A stretch of 43,887 bases of DNA from a bacterium (GCA_024231955.1 JAAEPZ010000912.1:1-43887); one strand, 5' to 3'. Shown: positions 6,136 through 14,208, numbered from the stretch's first letter. Translations and numbers: made by a program. The notes: generated by a model not told the origin, from the sequence alone.

Positions 6136-7481
6136 ACTACCTCGAATTCATCGCCGGCAAACTGAGCCACTCGCAGGCCGAGCCGATACCCCATAACGGG
6201 ATCTGCAAGGTAATGTTTCCGTGGCAGGCTGAGCTTGTGGCCAAGGCCCTCGACGCTGGACGCTACGCGCTGTTTACTGACACCGGTACTGGCAAGACGA
6301 TGATGCAGCTTGAGTGGGCTAGGCACGTCTCACGTATCGGCAGAGTGCTAATACTGGCGCCCCTTGCGGTAGCCGAGCAGACCAGCATGGCGGCTCGAGA
6401 CGTGATGGGGATGGATGTTCCCTATCGGCGCGAGGACGACGGATCGCAAATCATCGTCACGAACTACGAGATGCTCGGCCACTTCGAGGCGTCGTTCGCC
6501 GGAGTAGTGCTCGACGAATCATCGATACTCAAAGCGTACGACGGCAAGACGCGGACGCAGATTATCGAGCGGTTCGGCACTACGCAACACAGGCTAGCCT
6601 GCACCGCTACGCCGGCTCCGAACGATCACATGGAGCTTGGCAACCACTCCGAGTTTCTGGGCCATAAGAGCCGGTCTGAGATGCTGTCAGAGTACTTTGT
6701 TCACGACGGATCAACTACTCAGCAATGGAGGATAAAGGGCCACGCGTCCGAGATATTCTGGAAGTGGATCTGTTCATGGGCTGCAATTATGAGCAGGCCG
6801 TCAGATATCGGCTACGACGACGAAGGATACGTGCTGCCGCCGCTCGTCTTCCACGAGCACCAGATACCCATAGACCACGTGGCCGCGCGGGATGCCGGTT
6901 TCCTTTTTGCGATGGACGCGAGAACGCTGTCTGAGCAGCGAGCTATCAGGCGCGGCACGCTGAAACAGCGCGTATCTCTGGCGACTGGTATCGTGACCGA
7001 TACGACCGATCCCGTGATCGTGTGGTGTGAAATGAACGCGGAGGGCGACGCGCTAACGCGGGCCATCCCTGGAGCGGTGCAGATTAAAGGCAGTGACTCG
7101 TATTCAGTCAAGCACGATCGCCTGACCGCTTTTGGCCGAGGTGATATCCGAGTACTCGTGACCAAGCCATCGATCGCGGGTTTTGGGTTGAACTGGCAGC
7201 ACTGCTCCACGGTGGTATTCGTCGGTGCGTCTCACTCGTTCGAGCAGACATACCAGGCGATTCGGCGCTGCTGGCGATTCGGACAGGATAAGCAGGTGGA
7301 CGTGCATATCGTCAGAGCGGAGACGGAGACGGCGATCGTAGAGAACTACCAACGGAAGGAACGGGAGTTTGCGAAGCTGCGGTCTGAGATGATGCGGTTT
7401 GCTTCGAAAGCTCAAGCGCAGAGGCGCTGGATTGAATACAACCCGGATCGGGTAATGGAGATACCGCAATGGATAGTATGA
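6132..7481 (+). CDS. SF2/SNF2-type DNA helicase
   Basis: This is a 449-residue superfamily 2 ATPase. The Q/I region has FPWQAELVAKAL, Walker A is TDTGTGKTM at about 50-58, and motif II is VVLDES at 125-130. TATPAPND near 160 matches motif III. The C-terminal RecA-like domain contains SIAGFGLNWQ (motif V) and QAIRRCWRFGQ (motif VI), the typical SNF2-like arginine-finger helix. Phage proteins of this class usually lack extra domains and are of SNF2 length or shorter, as here. It overlaps the N4/N6 methyltransferase gene by 13 nt, a pairing I have seen often in phage early operons. Likely role: double-stranded DNA translocation or remodelling in replication or repair. Confidence 0.88.
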   Translation: MNYLEFIAGKLSHSQAEPIPHNGICKVMFPWQAELVAKALDAGRYALFTDTGTGKTMMQLEWARHVSRIGRVLILAPLAVAEQTSMAARDVMGMDVPYRREDDGSQIIVTNYEMLGHFEASFAGVVLDESSILKAYDGKTRTQIIERFGTTQHRLACTATPAPNDHMELGNHSEFLGHKSRSEMLSEYFVHDGSTTQQWRIKGHASEIFWKWICSWAAIMSRPSDIGYDDEGYVLPPLVFHEHQIPIDHVAARDAGFLFAMDARTLSEQRAIRRGTLKQRVSLATGIVTDTTDPVIVWCEMNAEGDALTRAIPGAVQIKGSDSYSVKHDRLTAFGRGDIRVLVTKPSIAGFGLNWQHCSTVVFVGASHSFEQTYQAIRRCWRFGQDKQVDVHIVRAETETAIVENYQRKEREFAKLRSEMMRFASKAQAQRRWIEYNPDRVMEIPQWIV

Positions 7482-8398
7482 GCAAAATGGACCGGTGCAC
7501 GACTCATGAATTGCAGGAGTATGGGAAAACGAACGTAATCGATCAAGACATCACAGACGACTGGGCGATCTATCAAGGCGATTGCGTGTCAGTGGTCAAG
7601 GGGCTACCCGACGAGAGCGTCCACTACACTGTCTTTTCACCGCCGTTCGCATCGCTCTACACTTACAGCTCCAGCCCTCGCGACATGGGTAACTGTACCG
7701 ACTATCAGACGTTCGCCGATCACTTCGGCTATCTGGTGGGCGACTTGCTCCGCGTGACCAAGCCCGGTCGACTGCTGTCATTCCATTGCATGCTGCTCCC
7801 GACGAGCAAGTCGCATCATGGGTATATCGGATTGCGGGATTTCAGAGGAGAGCTTATCCGGTCGTTTATCGATGCGGGCTGGATTTTTCACTCAGAGGTA
7901 GTTATCTGGAAGGATCCCGTTACCGCGATGCAGCGCACCAAGGCACTTGGCCTGCTCTATAAGCAGCTGCGCAAGGATAGTTGCATGTCTCGCCAGGCGA
8001 TCCCTGACTATCTCATTACGATGCGAAAGCCCGGAGTAAACCCCGAACGGGTGGAGCACACCCCGAACGATTTCAGCCTAACCGACTGGCAGGAGTACGC
8101 CTCGCCGGTCTGGATGAATATCAACCCATCGGACACGCTGCAGTATCGTAGCGCGCGCGAGCACAAGGACGAGAGGCACATCTGCCCGCTGCAGCTGGAG
8201 GTGATCAGGCGCGCGCTCAAAATGTGGAGCAACCCCGGCGATACTGTTCTGAGTCCGTTTGCAGGGATCGGAAGCGAGGGGTTTTGCGCCGTGGAAGGTA
8301 AGCGGCGGTTTGTCGGGATCGAGCTGAAAGAGAGCTACTACAATCAGATGAAGAAGAACCTCGGATCCGTAAAGCAGCAGCAGGGAACGCTGATATGA
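7469..8398 (+). CDS. DNA N4-cytosine/N6-adenine methyltransferase
   Basis: This 309-residue methyltransferase has permuted beta-class order. The catalytic motif IV SPPF is at 57-60, and the S-adenosylmethionine-binding motif I (SPFAGIGSEG, then RFVGIELKESY) lies near the C-terminus. The central region (about 90-240) is the target-recognition part. SPPF occurs in both N4-cytosine and N6-adenine enzymes, so the modified base is uncertain. ATG 7469 has GGAG at suitable spacing; an ATG at 7478 overlaps the helicase stop as ATGA. This is the second DNA methyltransferase in the genome, again with no restriction partner, so anti-restriction or epigenetic control is likely. Confidence 0.9.
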   Translation: MDSMSKMDRCTTHELQEYGKTNVIDQDITDDWAIYQGDCVSVVKGLPDESVHYTVFSPPFASLYTYSSSPRDMGNCTDYQTFADHFGYLVGDLLRVTKPGRLLSFHCMLLPTSKSHHGYIGLRDFRGELIRSFIDAGWIFHSEVVIWKDPVTAMQRTKALGLLYKQLRKDSCMSRQAIPDYLITMRKPGVNPERVEHTPNDFSLTDWQEYASPVWMNINPSDTLQYRSAREHKDERHICPLQLEVIRRALKMWSNPGDTVLSPFAGIGSEGFCAVEGKRRFVGIELKESYYNQMKKNLGSVKQQQGTLI

Positions 8399-8622
8399 TC
8401 CGCATAACCCGACTAGAGGCCGAAATACTGCTCGCCATGCCAGAGCGCGGCTGGTTCCGCCCAGCAAAGCTATTCGGCGTGGTGGACAAGCGCCCGCACG
8501 TCCTCGGCGCTGCGCTGCTGTCGCTCCACAAAAAGGGGCTGCTGGAGCGCAAGTGGAGCCGGGCCGAGAGCTCTGCGCGCGTATCGTTCTATCGCCGGCC
8601 AGAAGCGGAGCGGAAGAGATGA
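8395..8622 (+). CDS. Small winged-helix DNA-binding protein
   Basis: This 75-residue protein has a winged-helix pattern: helix 1 (RLEAEILLAM), a helix-turn-helix (FGVVDKRPHVLGAALLSLHKKGLL) and a basic wing with SARVSFYR. The ATG overlaps the stop of the methyltransferase gene (ATGA) and the end overlaps the next gene by 4 nt. It is probably a transcription or accessory factor. I do not recognise a specific family. Confidence 0.65.
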   Translation: MIRITRLEAEILLAMPERGWFRPAKLFGVVDKRPHVLGAALLSLHKKGLLERKWSRAESSARVSFYRRPEAERKR

Positions 8623-8978
8623 GAGTCATTGTTTGCGGCGGCCGAGACTATCCGCACGACGGAACAGTGGCGCGGCTCCTGAACGCAATAGCCGATGTTC
8701 GCGAGATCCGCGAAGTAGTACACGGCGGCGCGCGCGGTGTAGACGAACAGGCAGGAGGATGGGCGTATACATGTACCGACCATGGCGAACGCGTCTACAC
8801 GGCACAATGGGTAAAGCACGGCAAGGCGGCGGGGCCGATCCGTAACTCGGAGATGGCCAAGGCCGGGGCCGACCTCTGCATCGCTTTCCCCGGCGGGCGC
8901 GGGACGGCGGACATGGTGAGCAAGGCGCGGACCGCGGGGATCCCGGTACTAGATCTCCGGGCGGAGCGGAGGCGATGA
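8619..8978 (+). CDS. SLOG-family (DUF2493/YspA-like) nucleotide-binding protein
   Basis: This 119-residue protein begins MRVIVCGGRDY, and later has HGGARGVD and AFPGGRGTADM. Those are the glycine-rich loops of the SLOG superfamily (DUF2493, YspA-like), a Rossmann fold thought to bind nucleotide-derived ligands. The start is ATG 8619, overlapping the previous stop. SLOG proteins appear in DprA, LOG enzymes and several defence or signalling systems; phage versions of this length are common, but I know of no proven role for them. Here it lies in a tight early operon. Confidence 0.88.
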   Translation: MRVIVCGGRDYPHDGTVARLLNAIADVREIREVVHGGARGVDEQAGGWAYTCTDHGERVYTAQWVKHGKAAGPIRNSEMAKAGADLCIAFPGGRGTADMVSKARTAGIPVLDLRAERRR

Positions 8979-9346
8979 ACGACCGAGTAAGGGCCCTACT
9001 ACTGGTGGCCGCGGACGCCGCAGAAGAGGGCGGCGAGGAACATCTCGCGCATGTTATTCGACGCCTGACATACGACGACGCCACGGGCGGCGCTGGCCCG
9101 TTCAAGGCGGTTGCGGGCTCGGCGAAAGACGCAATGAATAACTGGCTACTGTGCTCGTTTGGCTGCTCATCGATCGACAACCGCGATTGGTACGTCACAA
9201 CCAACAACGTACATGCGTCAGACACGATCACGCTATCCGACGCCGTACCCTACGACCCTTCGGAGATGGCGCCGTTTCTCGCGGACAAGCTCAATGAGGA
9301 ATGGCGCAAGTGGATCAACCAGCGGCAAACGAGGCTGCCACTATGA
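8975..9346 (+). CDS. Hypothetical protein
   Basis: This 123-residue acidic protein starts with ATG overlapping the previous stop (ATGA) and ends overlapping the RusA start by 4 nt. The N-terminal 35 residues form a helix (LLLVAADAAEEGGEEHLAHVI). The C-terminal part has Trp-rich helices (EEWRKWINQ). I recognise no domain. Its coupling on both sides suggests expression with the recombination genes. Confidence 0.6.
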   Translation: MNDRVRALLLVAADAAEEGGEEHLAHVIRRLTYDDATGGAGPFKAVAGSAKDAMNNWLLCSFGCSSIDNRDWYVTTNNVHASDTITLSDAVPYDPSEMAPFLADKLNEEWRKWINQRQTRLPL

Positions 9347-9795
9347 TCACCTTCTTCACCCCCGGCGCCCCGATCGCCAAAGGCAACCACCGGATAAACC
9401 GTAGCGCGGGCCGTATCTACGACGCCGCCGGAGCGGCCCTGACGGCCTGGGAGAAGACGGTTTCCTATTGCGCCTCGATCGCGCCGCGTGACGGCTGGCG
9501 CATTGATCTCCCTGTGACGATGACCGTCGAGTTCTTGATACCTCGTGAGGTTATCCAGGGCAAGCCGGGCAAGCAGCGCAAGATCAGGCGCCAGGGGACG
9601 CTGCCCGGCAAGCGCGGGACTGGGGACCTGGACAAGCTGCTGAGAGCAATAGGCGACGCGCTGGAGGGCGTACTGCTCAACGACGACTCCCAGATCGTAT
9701 CTATCACCGCCAGCAAGCGGTTTACCGTCGCTGGGGAGATACCAGGGGCGCAGGTAACGCTATTGCGCGCGCCGGGCGCTCAGGTGGCGCTATGA
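9343..9795 (+). CDS. rusA: RusA-like Holliday junction resolvase
   Basis: This 150-residue protein has the RusA signature: GDLDKLLRAIGDAL holds the two metal-binding aspartates, and LLNDDSQIV supplies the third acidic site. The N-terminal PIAKGNHRINR matches the usual start of the family (polar loop after the first strand). RusA cuts four-way DNA junctions by divalent-metal catalysis, resolving branched DNA before packaging. The ATG at 9343 overlaps the previous stop. The C-terminus contains a small repeat, GAQVTLL and GAQVAL, which is not usual for the family. Confidence 0.9.
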   Translation: MITFFTPGAPIAKGNHRINRSAGRIYDAAGAALTAWEKTVSYCASIAPRDGWRIDLPVTMTVEFLIPREVIQGKPGKQRKIRRQGTLPGKRGTGDLDKLLRAIGDALEGVLLNDDSQIVSITASKRFTVAGEIPGAQVTLLRAPGAQVAL

Positions 9796-9817
9796 ATAAA
9801 ACAACAAAGGAGACGAA

Positions 9818-10642
9818 ATGAACCAAGCAATCCAAAAAGCACAAGCCAACGCAGCTCAGGCGATGGAATCCGCCGCAGCGGAGCGACTGTCCGAGGGGCG
9901 GGCGCTGACTCAGACGCAGACGCAGTACACAACCGCTATCGCGGTGCAGAATCCGCGAGACAAAAAGGACGTGCTAGAGCGGGCGCTGGAGGAGGCCGAG
10001 CTGCTGGCCGAGCAGTTCTACTACAGCTGGACGACGAAAAACCGGGACGGGAGCCGTGGGGTCGTCGAGGGCATGGGGATCGAGGGCGCTATGGCGCTGG
10101 CGCGGGAGTACGGAAACTGTGTCACCGACGTGATCTCCGACGAGACGAAAACGCACTGGCATTTTCGCGCCACGTTCGTTGACCTGGAGACGGGGTTCAC
10201 CTGCGCCCGCGAATTCAAACAGCGCAAGAAGGGCCAGGCGCGCGGCGGGCTGCCCGGGGCGCGTATGGAAGAGGGCGACTTTGCGATTGGCCAGAGCAAG
10301 GCCGTCCGCGGCGCGATCGACAAGGGGCTGCCAGCGTGGCTCAAGAAGAAGTGCCTCGCGCGGGCCAAGCAGGCGGCGGCGGCGGACATGGGAAGCGGTG
10401 ACAAGATCAGCGCGCGGCAGAAGGTACAAGGGGCGTTCGCTCGCCACGGCGTGACGATCGAGCAGATAGAGGCCCGGTTCGGCGCGTTCGATACGCTGGC
10501 GGCCGAGGACATGGGGACGTTGCGCGGGATCCTCAGCAGCCTGAACGAGGGGCTAACCACTGCCGGGGCCGAGTTCGGGCAGGAGCCTCCGATGGTGGAC
10601 CCGGAGACCGGGGAGGTGCGTGAGCCGGGGCAGGAGGGGTAG
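9818..10642 (+). CDS. Candidate single-strand annealing/recombination protein
   Basis: This 274-residue protein starts at an ATG after the strong ribosome site AAAGGAGACGAA. It has an N-terminal helix, a conserved-looking core (LLAEQFYYSW, VVEGMGIEGAMALAREYGNC, HWHFRATFVDLETGF, FAIGQSKAVRGAID), a helical Ala/Lys-rich part and an acidic C-terminus (MVDPETGEV). Proteins with this core commonly sit beside phage RecB-like nucleases, as here (11026). That placement suggests a Redbeta/Erf-like annealing partner. The fold cannot be confirmed by eye, so the function is inferred from context. Confidence 0.6.
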   Translation: MNQAIQKAQANAAQAMESAAAERLSEGRALTQTQTQYTTAIAVQNPRDKKDVLERALEEAELLAEQFYYSWTTKNRDGSRGVVEGMGIEGAMALAREYGNCVTDVISDETKTHWHFRATFVDLETGFTCAREFKQRKKGQARGGLPGARMEEGDFAIGQSKAVRGAIDKGLPAWLKKKCLARAKQAAAADMGSGDKISARQKVQGAFARHGVTIEQIEARFGAFDTLAAEDMGTLRGILSSLNEGLTTAGAEFGQEPPMVDPETGEVREPGQEG

Positions 10643-10646
10643 GGCA

Positions 10647-10817
10647 ATGGAAGACGAATACCGCGTAATACTCGCCGAAACGATCTTGGACTGGTTAGAA
10701 GACGCCGCGCTGATCGATCTGTTTCCCGGATCGTGGGGCATCGACGAAACGAAAGACGCGATCAGCGGCGATGTATTCCTGAAGTTCAAGGCCAAAATCA
10801 AGGCGATGGAGGGGTAG
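10647..10817 (+). CDS. Hypothetical small acidic protein
   Basis: This 56-residue helical, acidic protein (EDEYRVILAETILDWLEDAAL) starts 4 nt after the preceding stop, with GGGG upstream of ATG 10647. No family recognised. It lies between the annealing-protein candidate and a zinc-ribbon gene. Confidence 0.55.
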   Translation: MEDEYRVILAETILDWLEDAALIDLFPGSWGIDETKDAISGDVFLKFKAKIKAMEG

Positions 10818-10819
10818 CG

Positions 10820-11026
10820 ATGAAAACAGAGTGTCCAGAGTGTGGCTGGTCCTGGTGGGCCGAGGTGCAGATAACCGATGATGGTGATTACTGGGTGGTA
10901 TGGGATCACGAGTATGTCGTGGCCGACCCATCGCTGCCCGACCGCCCGGGTATTGGTAGCGCCTCCTGGCCACGGTATGCCACGGCGATCCACATCTGTC
11001 TCGGTTGCGGGCTGGTGGTGACATAG
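10820..11026 (+). CDS. Zinc-ribbon protein, copy A
   Basis: This 68-residue protein has two Cys knuckles, CPECG near the start and CLGCGLVVT at the end, so it probably binds one zinc ion. The middle is rich in Trp and Asp. It shares architecture and its ending with the protein at 12237: both genes contain an identical 16-nt string ending the ribbon (11003-11018 and 12426-12441). The last base of its stop is the first base of the GTG start of the nuclease gene. The two copies flank the RecB-like nuclease gene. Confidence 0.7.
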   Translation: MKTECPECGWSWWAEVQITDDGDYWVVWDHEYVVADPSLPDRPGIGSASWPRYATAIHICLGCGLVVT

Positions 11027-12240
11027 TGACCGACAGCGAGGCAATCGACTGCGCCTGCACAACCCTCACGGGCGAGGCCTGTTTAACTTGTCCGGACTGC
11101 GGCGGTGAGGGAGTCCTTCCCCTGCCTCCTTCGCCGCCGCTGGTCCGGGCCTCCTCTCTCGGTATGGCGCAGCACTGCCCGGGGATGCCAGCGCTGGGCG
11201 CACGGGTATCGAGGGCGCGCCAGGCCTGGGATCGAGGCGGGGCCACCGAGGCGATGCTGGGCGGCACGATCGCGCACGCCTTCCTGGAGTCCTGGATCTC
11301 TCTTGGCCCCAAGGTCGCCGATCGGTGGCTGGTAGACAACGCGCCGGAGATGAAGGACGAGCTCCGCAAGGTCCGCCAGTGGTTGCTTTCGGAGTGGTTC
11401 GATCCGCTCAGCTGGGACAGCCGCTACACCGAAGTGGAGCTGGCCAGCGCCGGTCTGGGCATCAACGGGCACGCCGATCTGATCTACATGGTCCGCGACG
11501 AGCCCGGGATCGCCGTCGTGGATTACAAGTACGGCCCCGGGCAAAAGTACTACCTCCCCCCGCTTGAACAAGACTGGCAGATGATGGCCTACGCCGTGCT
11601 AGCTTCGTTCGTCTGGGGCGGCCCTGTAACCGTCCTGCGCGTCCGACTATCCGATCGCGAGGTAGACGTGCTCGAGCTAGACGAGGGCCAGCTGGCGGCG
11701 TCCAGGGCCGTCCTGGAGGCCATCGCCGAACAGGTCCACGACGATCCAGAGAACAGGACCCCCGGCGCGCATTGCGACTCCTGCTTCTACCGCGACGCTT
11801 GCCCCGAGCGGTTGACGCTGATCAAACCCGTGGAGTCCGTCCTGGCGATCCCCCACGAGATCGAGACGCTGACAACCGGCCAGGCGCGATCCTGGGCGCT
11901 GGCACGCCGGGCGATCCGGGAACGGGCCGCGGAGCTGGACGAGGCGCTGGAGCGCCACATCAGGGCCGGCGGGATAGTCGAGGCGGACGGGCGGGCCCTG
12001 CGACTCAGTGAATGGTCCGCGGATAAGGTGATCAACCACCGGGCGGCGCTCCAGGAAGTGATCCAGCTCGCGGGCGGTCACTCGGAGCAAGCGCTGCGGA
12101 CAAACAAGGGCGGGATGGACGCTGCGCTCAAGGCGGCCAACGTGGCGACTGAAACGCGCAACGCGATGATGGCCCGACTACGGGAAACCGGCGCGATCGT
12201 GTCTGAGCCCCGGTCTGCGATGAGATGGAGGAGAACATGA
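11026..12240 (+). CDS. RecB/Cas4-like PD-(D/E)XK nuclease
   Basis: This 404-residue protein starts at GTG 11026, which overlaps the preceding stop. The N-terminus has a Cys cluster (CAC, CLTCPDCGG) resembling a small zinc finger. The nuclease core has GTIAHAFLE (N-terminal helix motif), GHADLIYM, then VVDYKYGPG and the downstream QDWQMMAYA, which together form the PD-(D/E)XK active site of the RecB/DUF2800 type. A second Cys group, CDSCFYRDACPER near 250, resembles the C-terminal iron-sulphur ligands of Cas4/AddB-like nucleases. The C-terminal 120 residues are helical. It probably resects DNA ends to make single strands for the annealing protein at 9818. Confidence 0.85.
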   Translation: MTDSEAIDCACTTLTGEACLTCPDCGGEGVLPLPPSPPLVRASSLGMAQHCPGMPALGARVSRARQAWDRGGATEAMLGGTIAHAFLESWISLGPKVADRWLVDNAPEMKDELRKVRQWLLSEWFDPLSWDSRYTEVELASAGLGINGHADLIYMVRDEPGIAVVDYKYGPGQKYYLPPLEQDWQMMAYAVLASFVWGGPVTVLRVRLSDREVDVLELDEGQLAASRAVLEAIAEQVHDDPENRTPGAHCDSCFYRDACPERLTLIKPVESVLAIPHEIETLTTGQARSWALARRAIRERAAELDEALERHIRAGGIVEADGRALRLSEWSADKVINHRAALQEVIQLAGGHSEQALRTNKGGMDAALKAANVATETRNAMMARLRETGAIVSEPRSAMRWRRT

Positions 12241-12449
12241 GTCAATGGACGAAGTGCCCGATCTGCGGGCGGTACGACTGGGGGCAATACCACATAAGCG
12301 GCGACAGCGTCGGATACTGGTTCCAATTCGTGCGCGAAAATGTGCCAAAACCAAGCTTCTACGCGCAATGGATGTGTTCGAGTCACTGGCCGGGGTCATC
12401 GACAGCATACTTTTTCGTCTGCCAGGGTTGCGGGCTGGTGGCAACGTGA
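12237..12449 (+). CDS. Zinc-ribbon protein, copy B
   Basis: This 70-residue protein has CPICG at the start and CQGCGLVAT at the end, with Trp/Tyr/Phe-rich middle residues. It is a diverged relative of the protein at 10820, with the same order of elements and a shared 16-nt string at the end. The ATG overlaps the nuclease stop (ATGA) and is preceded by GGAGGAG. Its own stop overlaps the GTG start of the metzincin gene. Confidence 0.7.
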   Translation: MSQWTKCPICGRYDWGQYHISGDSVGYWFQFVRENVPKPSFYAQWMCSSHWPGSSTAYFFVCQGCGLVAT

Positions 12450-12991
12450 TCGCCTACCTCATCGGCGGCGGCGCTATCTTCCTCGCGCTCATCGGCGCTG
12501 TGATCTATGCCGTGGTCCGCAACCAGGACCGCGGGCTCATGGTGGTGGACGGCAAGCCGATCGCCTGGCACCGGGGGTCTATCCCGATCGCGATCTACGT
12601 CCATCAGGGGGTAGCCGCCGAATGGATGCAGACGCTGTTCGCCGTCGTCGGGGAGTTCGGGGTATTCATGCGCCCCGAGCGAACATGGGATGGTCTGCGC
12701 GTCGATCCCGCACCACGCGGGAGCATTATGTTTGAGCAAGCGCCGGTCCAGAACCCGTCCACGCACTTGAGACACCCCGACGGAGAGATCATCTCGGCCA
12801 ACACCATGTTCCCACCAGCCGAGCGATTCGCCGCTGACCAGCGAAACAAGATCGTGCTTCACGAGCTGGGCCACGCCCTGGGGCTGGACCACGACGACAG
12901 CACTAGTTCGATCATGCACCCCCAGCTCAGCGACTGCGCCCAGGCGTTGACGGAGAGCGACCGCGAGCTGCTGCGGAGGCTGTACGGGTAA
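12446..12991 (+). CDS. Membrane-anchored metzincin (matrixin-like) zinc protease
   Basis: This 181-residue protein starts at GTG 12446, overlapping the previous stop as GTGA. Residues 3-24 (AYLIGGGAIFLALIGAVIYAVV) form a membrane segment followed by Arg/Asp, so the rest probably faces the periplasm or outside. The catalytic motif HELGHALGLDHD is at 139-150, and a Met-turn SIMHP at 155-159. That is the full zinc site and Met-turn of M10-like metzincins, with Glu140 as the catalytic base. No propeptide or cysteine switch is visible. Being in the early region rather than the lysis cassette, it is more likely to act on the infected cell envelope or exclude other phages than to mature the virion; this is inference. 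Confidence 0.82.
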   Translation: MIAYLIGGGAIFLALIGAVIYAVVRNQDRGLMVVDGKPIAWHRGSIPIAIYVHQGVAAEWMQTLFAVVGEFGVFMRPERTWDGLRVDPAPRGSIMFEQAPVQNPSTHLRHPDGEIISANTMFPPAERFAADQRNKIVLHELGHALGLDHDDSTSSIMHPQLSDCAQALTESDRELLRRLYG

Positions 12992-13197
12992 TGTGTATCC
13001 GTTCCCCCCTCGGCGCCCGCTTCACCGACGATCGCCCAGCGCGCGGCAAACCCCACCGAGCGGCCGTGGAGCGGCGGTTGTTCCTCCGCGACTGGCGCGA
13101 AGCATGGGCCGAGGAGGTTCGGCGGGCGGGCTACTCCTGGCGCGAGCTTACGGAATGCTACCAGGGCGGGATCGAGTCAGAGACGAGGCGCAGATGA
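12991..13197 (+). CDS. Hypothetical small basic protein
   Basis: This 68-residue Arg-rich protein begins at an ATG overlapping the stop of the protease gene (TAATG) and overlaps the following gene by 4 nt. It has a helix with Trp residues (FLRDWREAWAEEVRRAGYSWREL) but no recognised domain. The tight overlaps on both sides support it as a real gene. Confidence 0.5.
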   Translation: MCIRSPLGARFTDDRPARGKPHRAAVERRLFLRDWREAWAEEVRRAGYSWRELTECYQGGIESETRRR

Positions 13198-13655
13198 CAC
13201 TGCACCTCCGACCCTGCACGGTAAAGCGGGCCAAGCGATGGGTCTATGATCACCACCGCCACCTAAAGAAACTACAGGGCGCAATGTGGGCCGTCGCGGT
13301 TTACGACGGCGAAGAACTGGCGGGAGTTGCAGCGGTCGGTCACCCGGCGCGCAAACTGGCCGAACAGGGCAAGCTCTGCGTTCTCCGGGTTGCCGTTGCC
13401 GAGGGGGTTCCAAACGCTTGCTCAATGCTCCTGGGCGCCTGCTCTCGCGCGGCGCGAGCGATGGGAGCGACAGATCTCGTTACCTACACGTTACAAGACG
13501 AACCAGGTACAAGCCTACGAGCGGCCGGCTGGATTGATGGGGGGTTAACAGACGGCGGTGAATACGATCGACCCTCGCGCTACAGGCAGCCGGCGCTCTT
13601 TCCGGAACCAAAGCGGCGCTGGTGGGCCCCGTGGGGGGAGCGGGCGAAGCAATAA
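13194..13655 (+). CDS. XF1762-family phage protein
   Basis: This 153-residue protein matches the pattern I know for the XF1762 family, a GNAT-like fold: HLRPCTVKRAKRWVYDHHRH at the start, LAGVAAVGHPARKL, VLRVAVAEGVPNACSMLLGA, ARAMGATDLVTYTLQDE and SLRAAGWI. A C-terminal PSRYR/KRRW tail is also typical. These proteins are frequent in phage early operons; an acetyltransferase role is suggested by fold but not shown. The ATG at 13194 overlaps the previous stop. The extended upstream frame to 12993 has no ribosome site. Confidence 0.85.
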   Translation: MTLHLRPCTVKRAKRWVYDHHRHLKKLQGAMWAVAVYDGEELAGVAAVGHPARKLAEQGKLCVLRVAVAEGVPNACSMLLGACSRAARAMGATDLVTYTLQDEPGTSLRAAGWIDGGLTDGGEYDRPSRYRQPALFPEPKRRWWAPWGERAKQ

Positions 13656-13669
13656 ACGAGGAGGCGTAG

Positions 13670-13900
13670 ATGAGCCATTCACTGGACGACCTAAAACCAG
13701 GCCACAAACTGATCATACAGGTGCCTCGCACCGGAGGCGACGAAACCATTTATGTCGGTGAATTCGTGGAGGCGACGCCGACGGAGATCATAATCCGCGC
13801 AGCGAGCTGGGTACGACACACCGGACGAAACCACGTATTTTACGGCGGCGTCCTCGACGATAGCGCCGAGGTGGAGCAGCGCAGGTGCGGGCGATCGTAG
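13670..13900 (+). CDS. Hypothetical small protein
   Basis: This 76-residue protein has a strong ribosome site (GAGGAGG) 6 nt before its ATG. It looks beta-rich (LIIQVPRTGGDETIYVGEFVEATPTEIIIRAAS), like a small SH3- or Tudor-like barrel. No named family recognised. Confidence 0.6.
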   Translation: MSHSLDDLKPGHKLIIQVPRTGGDETIYVGEFVEATPTEIIIRAASWVRHTGRNHVFYGGVLDDSAEVEQRRCGRS

Positions 13901-13920
13901 AACAGATGGAAAGGGATAAA

Positions 13921-14196
13921 ATGATCAAGGCGACGAATGTACGGCAAGGAACGACAGGCGCGGGCGGATGGGACGTAGACGTCAGCGTGCGGGATCTGGA
14001 CGGCGAGGTGACACTGCTACCGGCCCAGAGTGACGGACAGCCGAGCAGGTGGGGCGACGCGGACATGTGGGTCAGCGGCGATCTGCTCCGGCAACTGCGC
14101 CAGCGCGAGGACTGTCACGATCTACTGGACGAGATGGAAGCGGTCGCGGTGCGGGCGATCGAGGATAGCAGCATTGAGCCAGCCGAAGGCGAATAG
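13921..14196 (+). CDS. Hypothetical small protein, last early gene
   Basis: This 91-residue acidic protein starts at ATG 13921, after AAAGGGA; GTG 13885 and ATG 13906 are alternatives. The N-terminal half is beta-rich (DVDVSVRDLDGEVTLL), the C-terminal half helical and acidic. It closes the plus-strand early region and faces the end of the late operon 23 bp away. Function unknown. Confidence 0.55.
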   Translation: MIKATNVRQGTTGAGGWDVDVSVRDLDGEVTLLPAQSDGQPSRWGDADMWVSGDLLRQLRQREDCHDLLDEMEAVAVRAIEDSSIEPAEGE

Positions 14197-14208
14197 GCCA
14201 TGAGCCGC

